A stretch of 64,000 bases of DNA from positions 1,054,001-1,118,000 of the forward strand of contig NZ_CP045737.1 of the NCBI RefSeq assembly GCF_009649075.1. Reading direction: 5' to 3'. The notes under the pieces are model-generated. The model saw only the letters and a list, made by a program, of their open reading frames with translations, was not told the origin of the DNA and searched no databases. Both the position numbers and the translations under genes were made by a program. The DNA is from Aeromicrobium yanjiei. Its GTDB lineage: Bacteria > Actinomycetota > Actinomycetes > Propionibacteriales > Nocardioidaceae. Below, one piece after another: positions 40,313 through 51,805 of this stretch (positions are counted from its first letter, which is position 1; the number at the start of each line of letters is the position of its first letter).

Positions 40313-42133
40313 TCAGAGCTCGGCGGAGTCCGTCACGGGCATCTCGCTCGTCGGCGTGCCGTCGCGGTACGCGCCTCGCTCGGTCTCCGAGCGGACGATC
40401 ATCGCGTCGATCGCGGCCTTGAACGACTCGAGGGTGCGGTGCTCGTGGGGGCCGAGCAGGTACGTCGCGAGGCGCTCGCGATCGGGAGCGAGCACGTCGG
40501 GAGCGGCGCGGGTGACGACGTCGATGAACTCACCGATGCCCCGTCCGTCGCGGCCGATCGTGGTGCCCGCACCGGTCGAGGGGTACTCCGCGCGGAACGT
40601 CGCGTCGTCGAGATCGGTGTGGTTGAAGACCGCGTACGGCTTCTCGCTCGCGAGGAAGTCGCTGACGACGCTGGAGATGTCGGTGACCATCGCGGTCGCC
40701 CGGTTGAACCACTCGTTGATCGAGCCGCCCTTGACCACGCGGTGGTCGATGCCGGTCGCGGCCGCGGCGTCGTCGAGCAGGGCCGCGATGCGGGCGAGGA
40801 CCGCGCGGTACTTCGCATCGCGCTGGCCGGTGAAGGGATGGGCCTTGAACACGACCCGGATCGGCGGCTCCGCGGCGAGCAGCGCCTCGACGACCCGGAC
40901 GCCGACCGCAGAGACCGAGGAGTACTCCTGCTCGTGGTTGACGCCCTCCCAGGTCGGTGCGTAGAGGACGGTCGGGACCGCTTCGTCGCCGAGGCGCGGC
41001 TCCCGCGTGATCGCGTGCACCTGCGGGCGTCCGACGAACCGGTACTGGTCCTCGTGGATGCCGAGTCCGGAGCGCCGGTAGCGGTCGGCGCCGGCCTCGC
41101 CCGCGACCCACAGCTCGTCGTACGCCCGGGAGAACGGGTTGTTCGAGGCGCTCTTGTCGCTGTCGCCGTGGCCGATGAACGCGCTCATGAGGGTCGGCAG
41201 ACGCAGGAGGTGGATGTTGTTGCCCGTGTTGGACGGGTAGAGCGCGATGCGCGAGGAGGAGAAGTCGAGCATCAGGAGCTCACCGGCGTCCCGCAGCCCC
41301 AGCACCGGGATCGAGGTCGCGGCGATCTTGGCGAAGAGCGGCTGGTCGCGCACGACGATGAACACCCGCCGGTCGAGCGCCTCGAGGCTCTCCAGCCACG
41401 TGTTGATCTGGTACGCCGCGGTCTCGGGGCCGCTGAGGTGCACCACGACCTCGGGACGGTAGTCGTCGAGGAAGTCCTGGATCTGGCGCAGTGGGCCGGT
41501 GAACCCGGTCGCGCGCTTGGCCTGGCGCATCCGCCACGACGCGCGGACGTCCGGCCAGGTGAACCAGAACAGGGCCGCGGTGCCGACGGCTCCGAGCGCC
41601 AGCACGAGCCACCACGGTGCCTCGAGGGGGGCCGGCGCGAGCACCAGCAGCTGGGCGACCACGACCACGAGCAGGTGCTGCGGGGGAGCCTCGTGGATGC
41701 GAGGGGAGCCGGGGATGTTGCGCGTCGTCATGGGCTTCAGCGGGCCGACCCGGCGGTACTCCTCGTGCAGCGCCCGGCCGCACAGGGCGACCGCCAGCGC
41801 GATGCTGACCGCGAGCAGTGCGTGCCAGGCCCCCGGGTCGTCGAGGTGGCTGCGTCCGGCGACCAGGCAGACGATCGCGCGCAGCGCGAACCGCATGGGG
41901 ACGCCCAGGGCGCCCTGGCGCAGCAGCTGGGCCGCGCTCGCCCGGGGACGTTCGAGGAGCAGCTCGCCGAGCACCGAGACTGCGAGCAGGACGAGGGCCA
42001 CGGTGTCGAGCCCGACGGCGGCGCTGACCACCGCGAGGAACAGGCCGCCGACCGTGGTCGCCAGGCCCGGCAGCTCCTGATTGTGGCCCAGTCGGGAGAA
42101 CACGGCCTGAGCAGCACGAACGGGCGAGACCAT
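40313..42133 (-). CDS. membrane-anchored CDP-glycerol glycerophosphotransferase family protein (606 aa)
   Basis: The N-terminal 200 residues contain about four to six hydrophobic helices in pairs (GLATTVGGLFLAVVSAAVGL...; LLVVVVAQLLVLAP), an addition not found in the short phosphotransferase at 36908. The C-terminal 400 residues are a CDP-glycerol glycerophosphotransferase domain with SAFIGHGDSDKS, FKAHPFTG and VTDISSVVSDFLASEKPY. It should act at the cytoplasmic membrane face on polyol-phosphate polymer. It is probably transcribed separately from the glf operon: TAATTT (minus strand 42141-42146) ends seven bases before its ATG. Confidence 0.86.
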   Translation of the reverse strand: MVSPVRAAQAVFSRLGHNQELPGLATTVGGLFLAVVSAAVGLDTVALVLLAVSVLGELLLERPRASAAQLLRQGALGVPMRFALRAIVCLVAGRSHLDDPGAWHALLAVSIALAVALCGRALHEEYRRVGPLKPMTTRNIPGSPRIHEAPPQHLLVVVVAQLLVLAPAPLEAPWWLVLALGAVGTAALFWFTWPDVRASWRMRQAKRATGFTGPLRQIQDFLDDYRPEVVVHLSGPETAAYQINTWLESLEALDRRVFIVVRDQPLFAKIAATSIPVLGLRDAGELLMLDFSSSRIALYPSNTGNNIHLLRLPTLMSAFIGHGDSDKSASNNPFSRAYDELWVAGEAGADRYRRSGLGIHEDQYRFVGRPQVHAITREPRLGDEAVPTVLYAPTWEGVNHEQEYSSVSAVGVRVVEALLAAEPPIRVVFKAHPFTGQRDAKYRAVLARIAALLDDAAAATGIDHRVVKGGSINEWFNRATAMVTDISSVVSDFLASEKPYAVFNHTDLDDATFRAEYPSTGAGTTIGRDGRGIGEFIDVVTRAAPDVLAPDRERLATYLLGPHEHRTLESFKAAIDAMIVRSETERGAYRDGTPTSEMPVTDSAEL

Positions 42134-42140
42134 GACGAGG

Positions 42141-42180
42141 AAATTATCACGCGTGCGCTGGCTCCCTCCTGGGGTAACGT
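42141..42180. promoter_or_regulatory. divergent leaderless promoters for the CDP-glycerol transferase and trkH genes
   Basis: Minus strand: TAATTT (42141-42146), seven bases, ATG at 42133. Plus strand: TAACGT (42175-42180), six bases, GTG at 42187. The start codons are 53 bases apart, too close for two independent promoters with full upstream regions. Confidence 0.5.
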
Positions 42181-42186
42181 CGTGCC

Positions 42187-43542
42187 GTGCCCCGCCCTCT
42201 GAGGCTGCGGATTCCTGCCTCGATCGCGCATCCGGTCCGCCTGCTGCCCCTGACCTTCTTTGCCCTGATCCTCGTGGGGACGCTCCTGCTGCTCATGCCC
42301 TTCGCCCGGTCCGGGACGGAGTCGCCGGGGTTCATGCCGGCGTTCTTCACCTCGACGTCCGCGGTGACGGTGACGGGCCTGGCCACCGTCGACACCTCGA
42401 CGTACTGGTCCCCGGCGGGGCAGGGCATCATCCTCGGGCTCGTGGAGATCGGCGGACTCGGCATCGTCGCGCTCGCGACCGTGCTGGGGCTGTTCATCGG
42501 CGGTCGCCTCGGGCTGCGGACCCGACTCGTGGCGCAGGCCGACATGCACGTCGTCAACATCGGCGAGGTCAAGCCGCTGTTCCGTCGCGTCGCGGTCACG
42601 ATGCTGTTCTTCCAGACCGTCACCGCCGTGGTGCTGACAGCGCGCTACCGCGCGTCGTACTTCGACGATCTGCCCACGGCGCTCTGGCACGGCGTGTTCG
42701 ACGCGATCATGGCGTTCAACAACGCAGGCTTCTCGCTCAACCGCGACAGCCTGGTGGGCTACGCGGGCGACGGTCTCATCATCATCCCCATCGCGTTCGC
42801 GGTGTTCGTCGGCGCGATCGGTTTCCCGGTGCTCGCCGAGCTGTTCACGGGCTGGCGCACCCCGTCACGATGGACGATCCACACCCGGCTCACGATCTGG
42901 GGCTCGATCGGCCTGCTCGTCGTGGGTGCGCTGGCCTTCCTCGCGCTGGAGTGGACCAATCCGGCCACGCTGGGCGGGGAGGGGGTCTGGCACAAGCTCG
43001 TGACCGGCATCGAGGGCGGCATCATGCCGCGCTCCGGCGGGCTCAACAGCTTCGACTGGGGTGCGGTGCGCCCCGAGACGCTCAACATGGGCACGATCTT
43101 GATGTTCATCGGCGGCGGCAGCGCCAGCACCGCGGGCGGCATCAAGATCACGACCTTCCTGCTCCTCGCGTACGTCATCTGGGCCGAGCTGCGTGGCGAC
43201 CCCGAGATCACGGTCGGCGCCCGGTCGATCGGGCCGCGCGTCGCGCGTACCGCCATCACGATCGCGCTGCTCGCGGTGATGCTGGTCGTCACGACGACGT
43301 TCATCGTGATGGTGATGACCGACTTCGCATTCGACCAGGTCCTGTTCGAGTGCACGTCCGCCTTCGCGACGGTGGGTCTGAGCACCGGGATCACTCCAGA
43401 TCTGCCGACCGACGCACAATGCGTCATCATCGTGCTCATGTTCGTCGGCCGTGTCGGTACGATCGCGGCGGCGGGCGCACTCGTGCTACGTCGCAGGATG
43501 CCGCGGTACCACCTTCCCGAGGAGCAACCGATCATTGGCTAA
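42187..43542 (+). CDS. trkH: TrkH/KtrB-family potassium uptake membrane subunit (451 aa)
   Basis: K+ channel-like subunit with four repeated pore regions. Selectivity-filter segments are visible as AVTVTGLATV, FNNAGFSLN, GGSASTAGG and FATVGLSTG. It begins after a short basic tail with LLPLTFFALILVGTLLLLMPF. It pairs with the RCK protein encoded next, with overlapping reading frames. Length is in the KtrB range rather than the longer TrkH of proteobacteria. Confidence 0.93.
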   Translation: MPRPLRLRIPASIAHPVRLLPLTFFALILVGTLLLLMPFARSGTESPGFMPAFFTSTSAVTVTGLATVDTSTYWSPAGQGIILGLVEIGGLGIVALATVLGLFIGGRLGLRTRLVAQADMHVVNIGEVKPLFRRVAVTMLFFQTVTAVVLTARYRASYFDDLPTALWHGVFDAIMAFNNAGFSLNRDSLVGYAGDGLIIIPIAFAVFVGAIGFPVLAELFTGWRTPSRWTIHTRLTIWGSIGLLVVGALAFLALEWTNPATLGGEGVWHKLVTGIEGGIMPRSGGLNSFDWGAVRPETLNMGTILMFIGGGSASTAGGIKITTFLLLAYVIWAELRGDPEITVGARSIGPRVARTAITIALLAVMLVVTTTFIVMVMTDFAFDQVLFECTSAFATVGLSTGITPDLPTDAQCVIIVLMFVGRVGTIAAAGALVLRRRMPRYHLPEEQPIIG

Positions 43543-44209
43543 GGACCGCTCGACCTCACCCACCAGGCCGGTCATCGTGCTGGGCCTGGGCCGCTTCGGC
43601 ACGGCCGTCGCCCGCTCGCTGGTGCAGCTGGGCCACGACGTGCTGGCCGTCGACGAACGCGCCGACATCGTCCAGAAGTACGCCAGCGACTTCACGCACG
43701 TCGTCGCCGCCGACACGACCGACACCGAGGCGCTGCGCCAGATCGGCGCCGAGCAGTTCCAGGTCGCGGTGGTCGGCATCGGCACCGACATCGAGGCAAG
43801 CGTGCTGACCGTGCTGGGCCTGCTCGACCTCGGGGTCAAGGAGGTGTGGGCCAAGGCGATCAGCGGCAAGCACGCCGCGATCCTCGAGCGCGTCGGCGCG
43901 ACCCACGTGATCCGGCCCGAGTCCCAGATGGGCAAGCGCGTCGCGCACATGGTCACCGGCACGATGACCGACTTCATCGAGTTCGAGGGCAACTTCGCGA
44001 TCGCGCGCACCCGCGCACCGTCCCGGGCGAGCGGCAAGACCCTGCAGGAGGCGGGGCTGCGACGCGACTTCGGCGTGACGATCGTGGCGATCAAGTCCCT
44101 CGGCTCGGACTTCATCTACGCCCAGGCGACGACCGTCGTGAGCGAGGGGGACGAAGTCATCGTCTCCGGCCCCACCACCAAGGTCGAGGCCTTCTGCGCC
44201 CAGCCCTGA
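43535..44209 (+). CDS. trkA: TrkA/KtrA-type RCK regulatory subunit (224 aa)
   Basis: Cytoplasmic nucleotide-binding gate of the potassium channel. It has one RCK_N Rossmann domain (VLGLGRFGTAVARSLVQLGHDVLAVD) and one RCK_C domain (about residues 140-222). The start is a TTG with GAGGAG (43519-43524) upstream; the frame overlaps trkH by eight bases, so translation is coupled. Other in-frame starts lie within the Rossmann fold. Confidence 0.92.
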   Translation: MAKDRSTSPTRPVIVLGLGRFGTAVARSLVQLGHDVLAVDERADIVQKYASDFTHVVAADTTDTEALRQIGAEQFQVAVVGIGTDIEASVLTVLGLLDLGVKEVWAKAISGKHAAILERVGATHVIRPESQMGKRVAHMVTGTMTDFIEFEGNFAIARTRAPSRASGKTLQEAGLRRDFGVTIVAIKSLGSDFIYAQATTVVSEGDEVIVSGPTTKVEAFCAQP

Positions 44210-44215
44210 CCGCGC

Positions 44216-44343
44216 CCCCGGCGGGACGCACGATGAGGGTTTGCGGCACCCCTGGCTGCCCGAAACCCTCATCCTCGGTCCCCGGCGGGACGCACGATGA
44301 GGGTTTGCGGCACCCCTGGCTGCCCGAAACCCTCATCGTCGGT
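44216..44343. repeat. two tandem 64-bp repeats, each with a large hairpin
   Basis: Units 44216-44279 and 44280-44343 are almost identical (one visible difference, CTCATCCT versus CTCATCGT). Each contains the inverted repeat GATGAGGGTTT/AAACCCTCAT, plus an inner GGCA/TGCC, giving a stem of about 14 base pairs with a small internal mismatch. They lie between the convergent trkA and emfourin genes. They may serve as terminators in either direction or be copies of a dispersed repeat. Confidence 0.8.
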
Positions 44344-44366
44344 CCTGCGCAGTCTCGGGGACGGGA

Positions 44367-44645
44367 CTACGGCGCGGTCGAGCGCTTGACCTCCTCGGCC
44401 AGCTGGCGCCACGGACCGTCGAGCTCGCGCTCGGTGACGACGGCCTCCATGTCGGCGACGCGGAAGTCGTAGACGAATCCGTCGGGCGCGGGATCGTTCG
44501 GCGTGTGGTCCCACGGGCAGGCCTCGACGATCGGGCGCCAGTGCTCGGCCTCCTGCGGGGCGGCGACCTCGACCGTCCACTCGCGTCGGAGCCCGGCGAG
44601 CCCGCCGGTACGCACGACGGTGATGACGAACGGCAGCTCGTCCAT
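44367..44645 (-). CDS. emfourin-like protealysin inhibitor (92 aa)
   Basis: Small protein with VRTGGLAGLRREWTVEV, the characteristic region of emfourin (M4in) inhibitors, followed by a WRPIVEACPW segment. It is the second gene of a bicistron with an M4 metalloprotease, the arrangement known for protealysin and emfourin. The ATG is preceded by AGGAGGTG at a good distance. It likely blocks the protease in the cytoplasm before release, or controls it after maturation. Confidence 0.88.
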   Translation of the reverse strand: MDELPFVITVVRTGGLAGLRREWTVEVAAPQEAEHWRPIVEACPWDHTPNDPAPDGFVYDFRVADMEAVVTERELDGPWRQLAEEVKRSTAP

Positions 44646-44663
44646 CGCGGCACCTCCTGGCTG

Positions 44664-45716
44664 TCAGCCCCTCTGGACAGTGTCCCCGATCTGCACGCCG
44701 ACGGTCGACCAGGCCCGCACCACGGCGTCGCTCTCGAGCGAGCCCTCGCCGTAGCGGGCCGCTGCGGCGGCAACCGTCGCAGCAGCGAAGTCGGCGAACG
44801 TCGCGGTGGGGCTCAGGTCGCCGCAGATCGTGTCGTACCAGATCTGTCCGGCCCGGTCCCAGGCCCGGCCGCCCAGCTCGATGGCGGCGAGGTAGAACGC
44901 ATGGTTGGGGATGCCGGAGTTGAGGTGCACCCCGCCGTTGTCCTCGGTCGTGTCGATGTAGTCGGCCATCGTGGCCGGTTGGGGATCCTTGCCGAGCACG
45001 TCGTCGTCGTACGCGGTGCCCGGCGCCCTCATCGAGCGCAGGGCACTGCCCTGGACCTGGTCGGTGAACAGGCCCTCGCCGATCAGCCAGCTCGCCTCGG
45101 CTGCGTCCTGCCCGCGCGCATGCTGCTCCACGAGCGCGCCGAAGACGTCCGAGACGGACTCGTTGAGGGCACCGGACTGCCCCGCGTAGACGAGCTCGGC
45201 GGTGTACTGGGTGACCCCGTGGGCGAGCTCGTGCCCGATCACCGACAGCGAGGCGGTGAACCGCCCGAACACCTGGCCGTCCCCGTCGCCGAAGACCATC
45301 TGCTGCCCGTCCCAGAACGCGTTGTCGTAGTCGCGGCCGTAGTGGACCGTCGCCAGCAGGGGCAGTCCGGCGCCGTCGATCGACGCGCGTCCGAACGCCT
45401 CGGCGAACAGGGCGTACGTCGCGCCGAGGCCGTCGTACGCCTCGTCGGCCGCGGGATCGCCGATGGGCCCGTCGCCCTCGCGCCTGACTGCGTCGCCGGG
45501 GAGCGTCTCGCTGCCGCGGGCGTCGGCGATCGTGCGCTCGGGGCCGGTCGGGCGGACGGGCGGCGGTGGGACCGTGGGCAGGGCGGCACCCCCGGGTCGG
45601 GGCCGCAGATCGTTCGCGAGAGCGCGTCGGGCCGCCTCCGCAGCGTCCCGGAGGTCCTCGCGGTCGAGGCGGGACAGGTGCTGCAGGAGATAGGGCGGGA
45701 CGATTCCGTGACGCAT
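44664..45716 (-). CDS. M4 family protealysin-like metallopeptidase (350 aa)
   Basis: Thermolysin-family zinc protease. The zinc site is HELAH at residues 162-166 (SVIGHELAHGVTQYT), with the glutamate ligand in ALNESVSDVFG and the NSGIPNHAFYLAA stretch. The N-terminal PPYLLQHL is the short protealysin-type propeptide sign, and there is no signal peptide, as in other protealysins. The ATG at 45716 is used: TACCGT (minus strand, 45723-45728), six bases upstream, fits a leaderless start, and a longer frame would extend into the divergent region. It is followed by the inhibitor gene 18 bases downstream. Confidence 0.92.
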   Translation of the reverse strand: MRHGIVPPYLLQHLSRLDREDLRDAAEAARRALANDLRPRPGGAALPTVPPPPVRPTGPERTIADARGSETLPGDAVRREGDGPIGDPAADEAYDGLGATYALFAEAFGRASIDGAGLPLLATVHYGRDYDNAFWDGQQMVFGDGDGQVFGRFTASLSVIGHELAHGVTQYTAELVYAGQSGALNESVSDVFGALVEQHARGQDAAEASWLIGEGLFTDQVQGSALRSMRAPGTAYDDDVLGKDPQPATMADYIDTTEDNGGVHLNSGIPNHAFYLAAIELGGRAWDRAGQIWYDTICGDLSPTATFADFAAATVAAAAARYGEGSLESDAVVRAWSTVGVQIGDTVQRG

Positions 45717-45853
45717 GCCTTCACGGTAGGCGTGGCCGCCGACACATGCGAAGGCTCGAGGGGTCCTGCTGTGTGCACGACGAAGGGCCCGAGAGTAACG
45801 TCCCGTGGGGAGTCGACCGGGGGGTCGTGCTCGATCGGACAAGGGAGGCCTGC

Positions 45854-47551
45854 ATGCTTCGCGCCGCAGAAGGAACGTTCCGGCTCGATGCCGACTTCTT
45901 CGACTACACGATCATCGCCCTCTACTTCGTCGTGGTGATCGGCATCGGCGTCCTCGCCCGGCGCCAGGTGTCGTCCAGCCTCGACTTCTTCTTGTCCGGG
46001 CGCTCCCTGCCCGCGTGGGTCACGGGTCTCGCGTTCATCTCGGCCAACCTCGGTGCGGTCGAGATCATGGGCATGTCGGCCAACGGCGCCCAGTTCGGCG
46101 TCGCCACGTTCCACTACTTCTGGATCGGCGCGGTCCCGGCCATGCTGTTCCTCGGCATCGTGATGATGCCCTTCTACTACGGCTCGGGCGTGCGCAGCGT
46201 CCCCGAGTTCATGCGGCGGCGGTTCGGCACGGGGGCGCACCTCGTCAACGCCCTGAGCTTCTCGATCGCCCAGCTCCTGATCGCCGGCATCAACCTGTAC
46301 CTGCTCGCGACGATCGTCAACCGCCTGCTGGGCTGGCCGCTGTGGGTCTCGCTCATCGTCGCGGCGATCGTGGTGCTCAGCTACATCACGCTCGGCGGGC
46401 TGTCGGCGGCGATCTACAACGAGGTGCTGCAGTTCTTCGTGATCGTCGCGGCGCTGACCCCCTTGACGTTCATCGCGCTGCACAAGGTCGGCGGCTGGGA
46501 GGGCATCAAGGAGAAGGTGCAGCCCAACGGTGAGCAGCTGTCGTCGTGGCCCGGGACGGACCTCACCGGCATCGCCGATCCGTTCTGGTCGACCGTCGGC
46601 ATCGTGTTCGGCCTCGGCTTCGTGCTGTCGTTCGGCTACTGGACGACCAACTTCGTCGAGGTGCAGCGGGCCATGGCCTCGGACTCGCTGTCGTCGGCCC
46701 GCCGCGCGCCGATCATCGGCGCGTTCCCGAAGATGTTCATCCCGTTCATCGTGATCATCCCGGGCATGGCCGCGGCGATCATCATCCCCGAGATCGCGAA
46801 TCTCAAGTCCGGCGAGGGCGACACCGGTGGGGCGAAGTACAACGACGCGATCCTGCTCCTGATGCGCGATCTGCTCCCCAACGGCATGCTCGGGGTCGCG
46901 ATCGCAGGTCTGCTGGCCTCCTTCATGGCCGGCATGGCGGCGAACATCTCGGCCTTCAACACGGTCTTCTCCTACGACCTGTGGCAGCAGTACGTGAAGA
47001 AGGACGAGAACGACAGCTACTACACCGGGGTCGGACGCATCGCGACCGTCGCCGCGACGGTCATCGCGATCGGGACGGCGTACTTCGCGTCCAACTACGA
47101 CAACCTGATGAACTATCTGCAGACGCTGTTCGGCTTCTTCAACGCGCCGCTGTTCGCGACGTTCATCCTCGGCATGTTCTGGAAGCGCATGACGGCGACG
47201 GCCGGCTGGACCGGCCTGGTCGCGGGCACGGCCGCTGCGGTGACGGTCGCGTTCCTCAGTCAGGACGCGTTCGGTGGCGCCAGCACCGGCACCCTGGACC
47301 TCCGGGGACAGGGCGCGAGCTTCGCGGCCGCGGGTGCGGCGTTCGTCGTCGACATCATCGTCAGCATCATCGTCACCCTCATGACGAAGCCGCGGGTGGA
47401 GTCCGAGCTCAAGGGGCTGGTGTACTCCCTGACGCCCAAGGAGTCGCTGGTCGACCCCAACAGCGCGGCGCTCCCGTGGTACCAGTCGCCGACCCGGCTC
47501 GCGACGATCGGGCTCGTGCTGGTCATCATCCTCAACCTGCTGTTCCGATAG
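45854..47551 (+). CDS. sodium:solute symporter (SSS family, 565 aa)
   Basis: About 13-14 membrane helices. Family features: FISANLGAVEIMGMSANGA, GFVLSFGYWTTNFVEVQRAM, GVAIAGLLASFMAGMAANISAFN, and FFNAPLFATFILGMFWKR. It belongs to the SGLT-like branch, probably sugar-type, but the substrate is not clear. AAGGGAGG lies five bases before the ATG. The next gene, nine bases downstream, encodes a small membrane protein likely to be its partner. TAACGT at 45796-45801 may be the -10. Confidence 0.9.
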   Translation: MLRAAEGTFRLDADFFDYTIIALYFVVVIGIGVLARRQVSSSLDFFLSGRSLPAWVTGLAFISANLGAVEIMGMSANGAQFGVATFHYFWIGAVPAMLFLGIVMMPFYYGSGVRSVPEFMRRRFGTGAHLVNALSFSIAQLLIAGINLYLLATIVNRLLGWPLWVSLIVAAIVVLSYITLGGLSAAIYNEVLQFFVIVAALTPLTFIALHKVGGWEGIKEKVQPNGEQLSSWPGTDLTGIADPFWSTVGIVFGLGFVLSFGYWTTNFVEVQRAMASDSLSSARRAPIIGAFPKMFIPFIVIIPGMAAAIIIPEIANLKSGEGDTGGAKYNDAILLLMRDLLPNGMLGVAIAGLLASFMAGMAANISAFNTVFSYDLWQQYVKKDENDSYYTGVGRIATVAATVIAIGTAYFASNYDNLMNYLQTLFGFFNAPLFATFILGMFWKRMTATAGWTGLVAGTAAAVTVAFLSQDAFGGASTGTLDLRGQGASFAAAGAAFVVDIIVSIIVTLMTKPRVESELKGLVYSLTPKESLVDPNSAALPWYQSPTRLATIGLVLVIILNLLFR

Positions 47552-47560
47552 GAGATCACC

Positions 47561-47827
47561 ATGAGTGACAGTGACAGCACGACCAAGAAGAAGGCCGGCC
47601 TCTTCGACATCCGGTTCGTGATCGCGGGTCTGCTCGGCGCCTACGGCGTGATCCTGGTGCTGCTCGGCATCTTCAACGCGACCGACGAGGAGCTTGCGCG
47701 GGGCGACGGGCTCAACATCAACCTGTGGGGCGGGCTCGGCATGCTGGTCGTCGCGATCGCCTTCGCGGTCTGGGCGCGCTTGCGCCCCGTCGTCGTCCCC
47801 GAGGATCCCGCCACCGACGGTCGCTGA
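47561..47827 (+). CDS. small two-helix membrane protein next to the symporter (88 aa)
   Basis: Two predicted helices (about residues 18-40 and 55-72) joined by a short outer loop containing ATDEELARGDGLNINLWGGLG, with a basic Lys-rich N-terminus. Such small proteins are often encoded just after SSS transporters in actinobacteria and probably assist them; the exact role is unknown. AGGAGAT lies about six bases before the ATG. The stop codon falls at the start of the 21-bp repeat array. Confidence 0.8.
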   Translation: MSDSDSTTKKKAGLFDIRFVIAGLLGAYGVILVLLGIFNATDEELARGDGLNINLWGGLGMLVVAIAFAVWARLRPVVVPEDPATDGR

Positions 47828-47956
47828 CGAGTCGCGCACGGTCGCTGACGAGTCGCGCACGGTCACTGAGGAGTCGCGCACGGATCCCGGACGTGACTCC
47901 TCGCCTGCCATACGTGACTCGTCGCCGTCCGTGCGTGACTCGTCGGCGGATGGGGG
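47819..47956. repeat. 21-bp-period inverted repeat array upstream of leuS
   Basis: Three direct units of 21 bp (start 47819, 47840, 47861) contain GACGAGTC, GACGAGTC and GAGGAGTC. Then three opposite-facing units (start 47893, 47914, 47935) contain GACTCCTC, GACTCGTC and GACTCGTC, again with a 21-bp period. The two halves are near-perfect reverse complements over a 16-17 base core. The period equals two turns of B-DNA, so equal cores lie on the same face. The array could be an operator or fold as a long hairpin. Confidence 0.85.
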
Positions 47957-48007
47957 GAGCGGGGGAGAGGCGCGGTGGGACGCAGGCGCACCGGTAACAT
48001 CTCGTCA

Positions 48008-50827
<2,820 letters not shown>

Positions 50828-50852
50828 CCAGGATCACCGCTAGGCTTCGGCC

Positions 50853-51692
50853 ATGATCGCGATCGTCACGGACTCCACGTCGTCGCTGTCGGGGTCCGAC
50901 GCAGAACGCGAGCGCATCACGGTCGTGCCCCTGCAGGTCATCATCGGGGCCGAGGTCCACACCGAGGGCGAGGACGTGACGTCGGAGATGATTGCCGACG
51001 CGCTGGCCTCGTTCGTGCCGGTCAGCACATCGCGTCCCACCCCTGACGAGTTCCTCGCGGTCTACGAGCGGCTCGCCTCGGAGGGCGCCGAAGCGATCGT
51101 CTCGGTGCACCTGAGCGCGCGGATGTCGGGCACGCTCGACTCCGCGGTGCTGGCCGCGAAGCAGGCGTCGGTGCCCGTGACCTGTGTCGACTCGACGCAG
51201 GTCGGCATCGCCACCGGATTCGCGGCCGGGCGTGCCGCCCAGGCGCGGGACGCCGGCGAGGACGTCGTGGGGGTCGCGGACGCCGCGCGCCGGGCGGGCG
51301 AGACGTCCACGGCACTGCTCTACGTCGACACGCTGGAGTACCTGCGCCGCGGCGGACGAGTGGGCGCTGCGGCCGCGCTGATCGGCTCGGCGCTCGCGGT
51401 CAAGCCGATCCTCACGATCAGCGACGGCCTGGTCGTCCCGCTGGAGCGGGTCCGCACCCAGGCCAAGGCGCTCGCGCGTCTGGAGGCGCTCGCGGTCGAG
51501 TCGGCCCACGCGTGCGCCGACGGCTTCGACATCGGGGTCCAGCACCTGGCCGCGCTGTCCACGGCCACCGCGGTCGCCGAACGCCTGGCGTCCACCCTTG
51601 AGCGTGAGTCGATCCCGGTCGACGAGGTCGGCGCCGTGATCGGTGCCCACGTGGGGCCCGGCATGATCGCGGTGACGATCACGCCGCGCTGA
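50853..51692 (+). CDS. DegV family protein (279 aa)
   Basis: Fatty-acid-binding DegV fold: MIAIVTDSTSSLS at the start, SRPTPDEFL, HLSARMSGT, and YVDTLEYLRRGGRVG, the conserved lipid-pocket segment. In Firmicutes such proteins (FakB) present fatty acids to a kinase. The 24-base gap from leuS contains TAGGCT, six bases before the ATG, so the mRNA is leaderless. Next to comEA/comEC this is a common actinobacterial order. Confidence 0.9.
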   Translation: MIAIVTDSTSSLSGSDAERERITVVPLQVIIGAEVHTEGEDVTSEMIADALASFVPVSTSRPTPDEFLAVYERLASEGAEAIVSVHLSARMSGTLDSAVLAAKQASVPVTCVDSTQVGIATGFAAGRAAQARDAGEDVVGVADAARRAGETSTALLYVDTLEYLRRGGRVGAAAALIGSALAVKPILTISDGLVVPLERVRTQAKALARLEALAVESAHACADGFDIGVQHLAALSTATAVAERLASTLERESIPVDEVGAVIGAHVGPGMIAVTITPR

Positions 51693-51805
51693 GCGTTCGG
51701 GGCCGTAACGCACGTTCTCCACCGTCGTCGGGCGCCGCGCGCGTCGTCCACAGGGGCGTGATCGCGCCGATGACGTACGCGCCCGGTCGTGCCTACGGTC
51801 GTGAA

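Noticed and set aside
47819-47956. CRISPR array
   Set aside because: The units are 21 bp and contiguous, with no unique spacers and no cas genes.
47828-48007. T-box or other leader riboswitch before leuS
   Set aside because: No T-box consensus is seen, and the TAACAT at 47995 places transcription start at the GTG.
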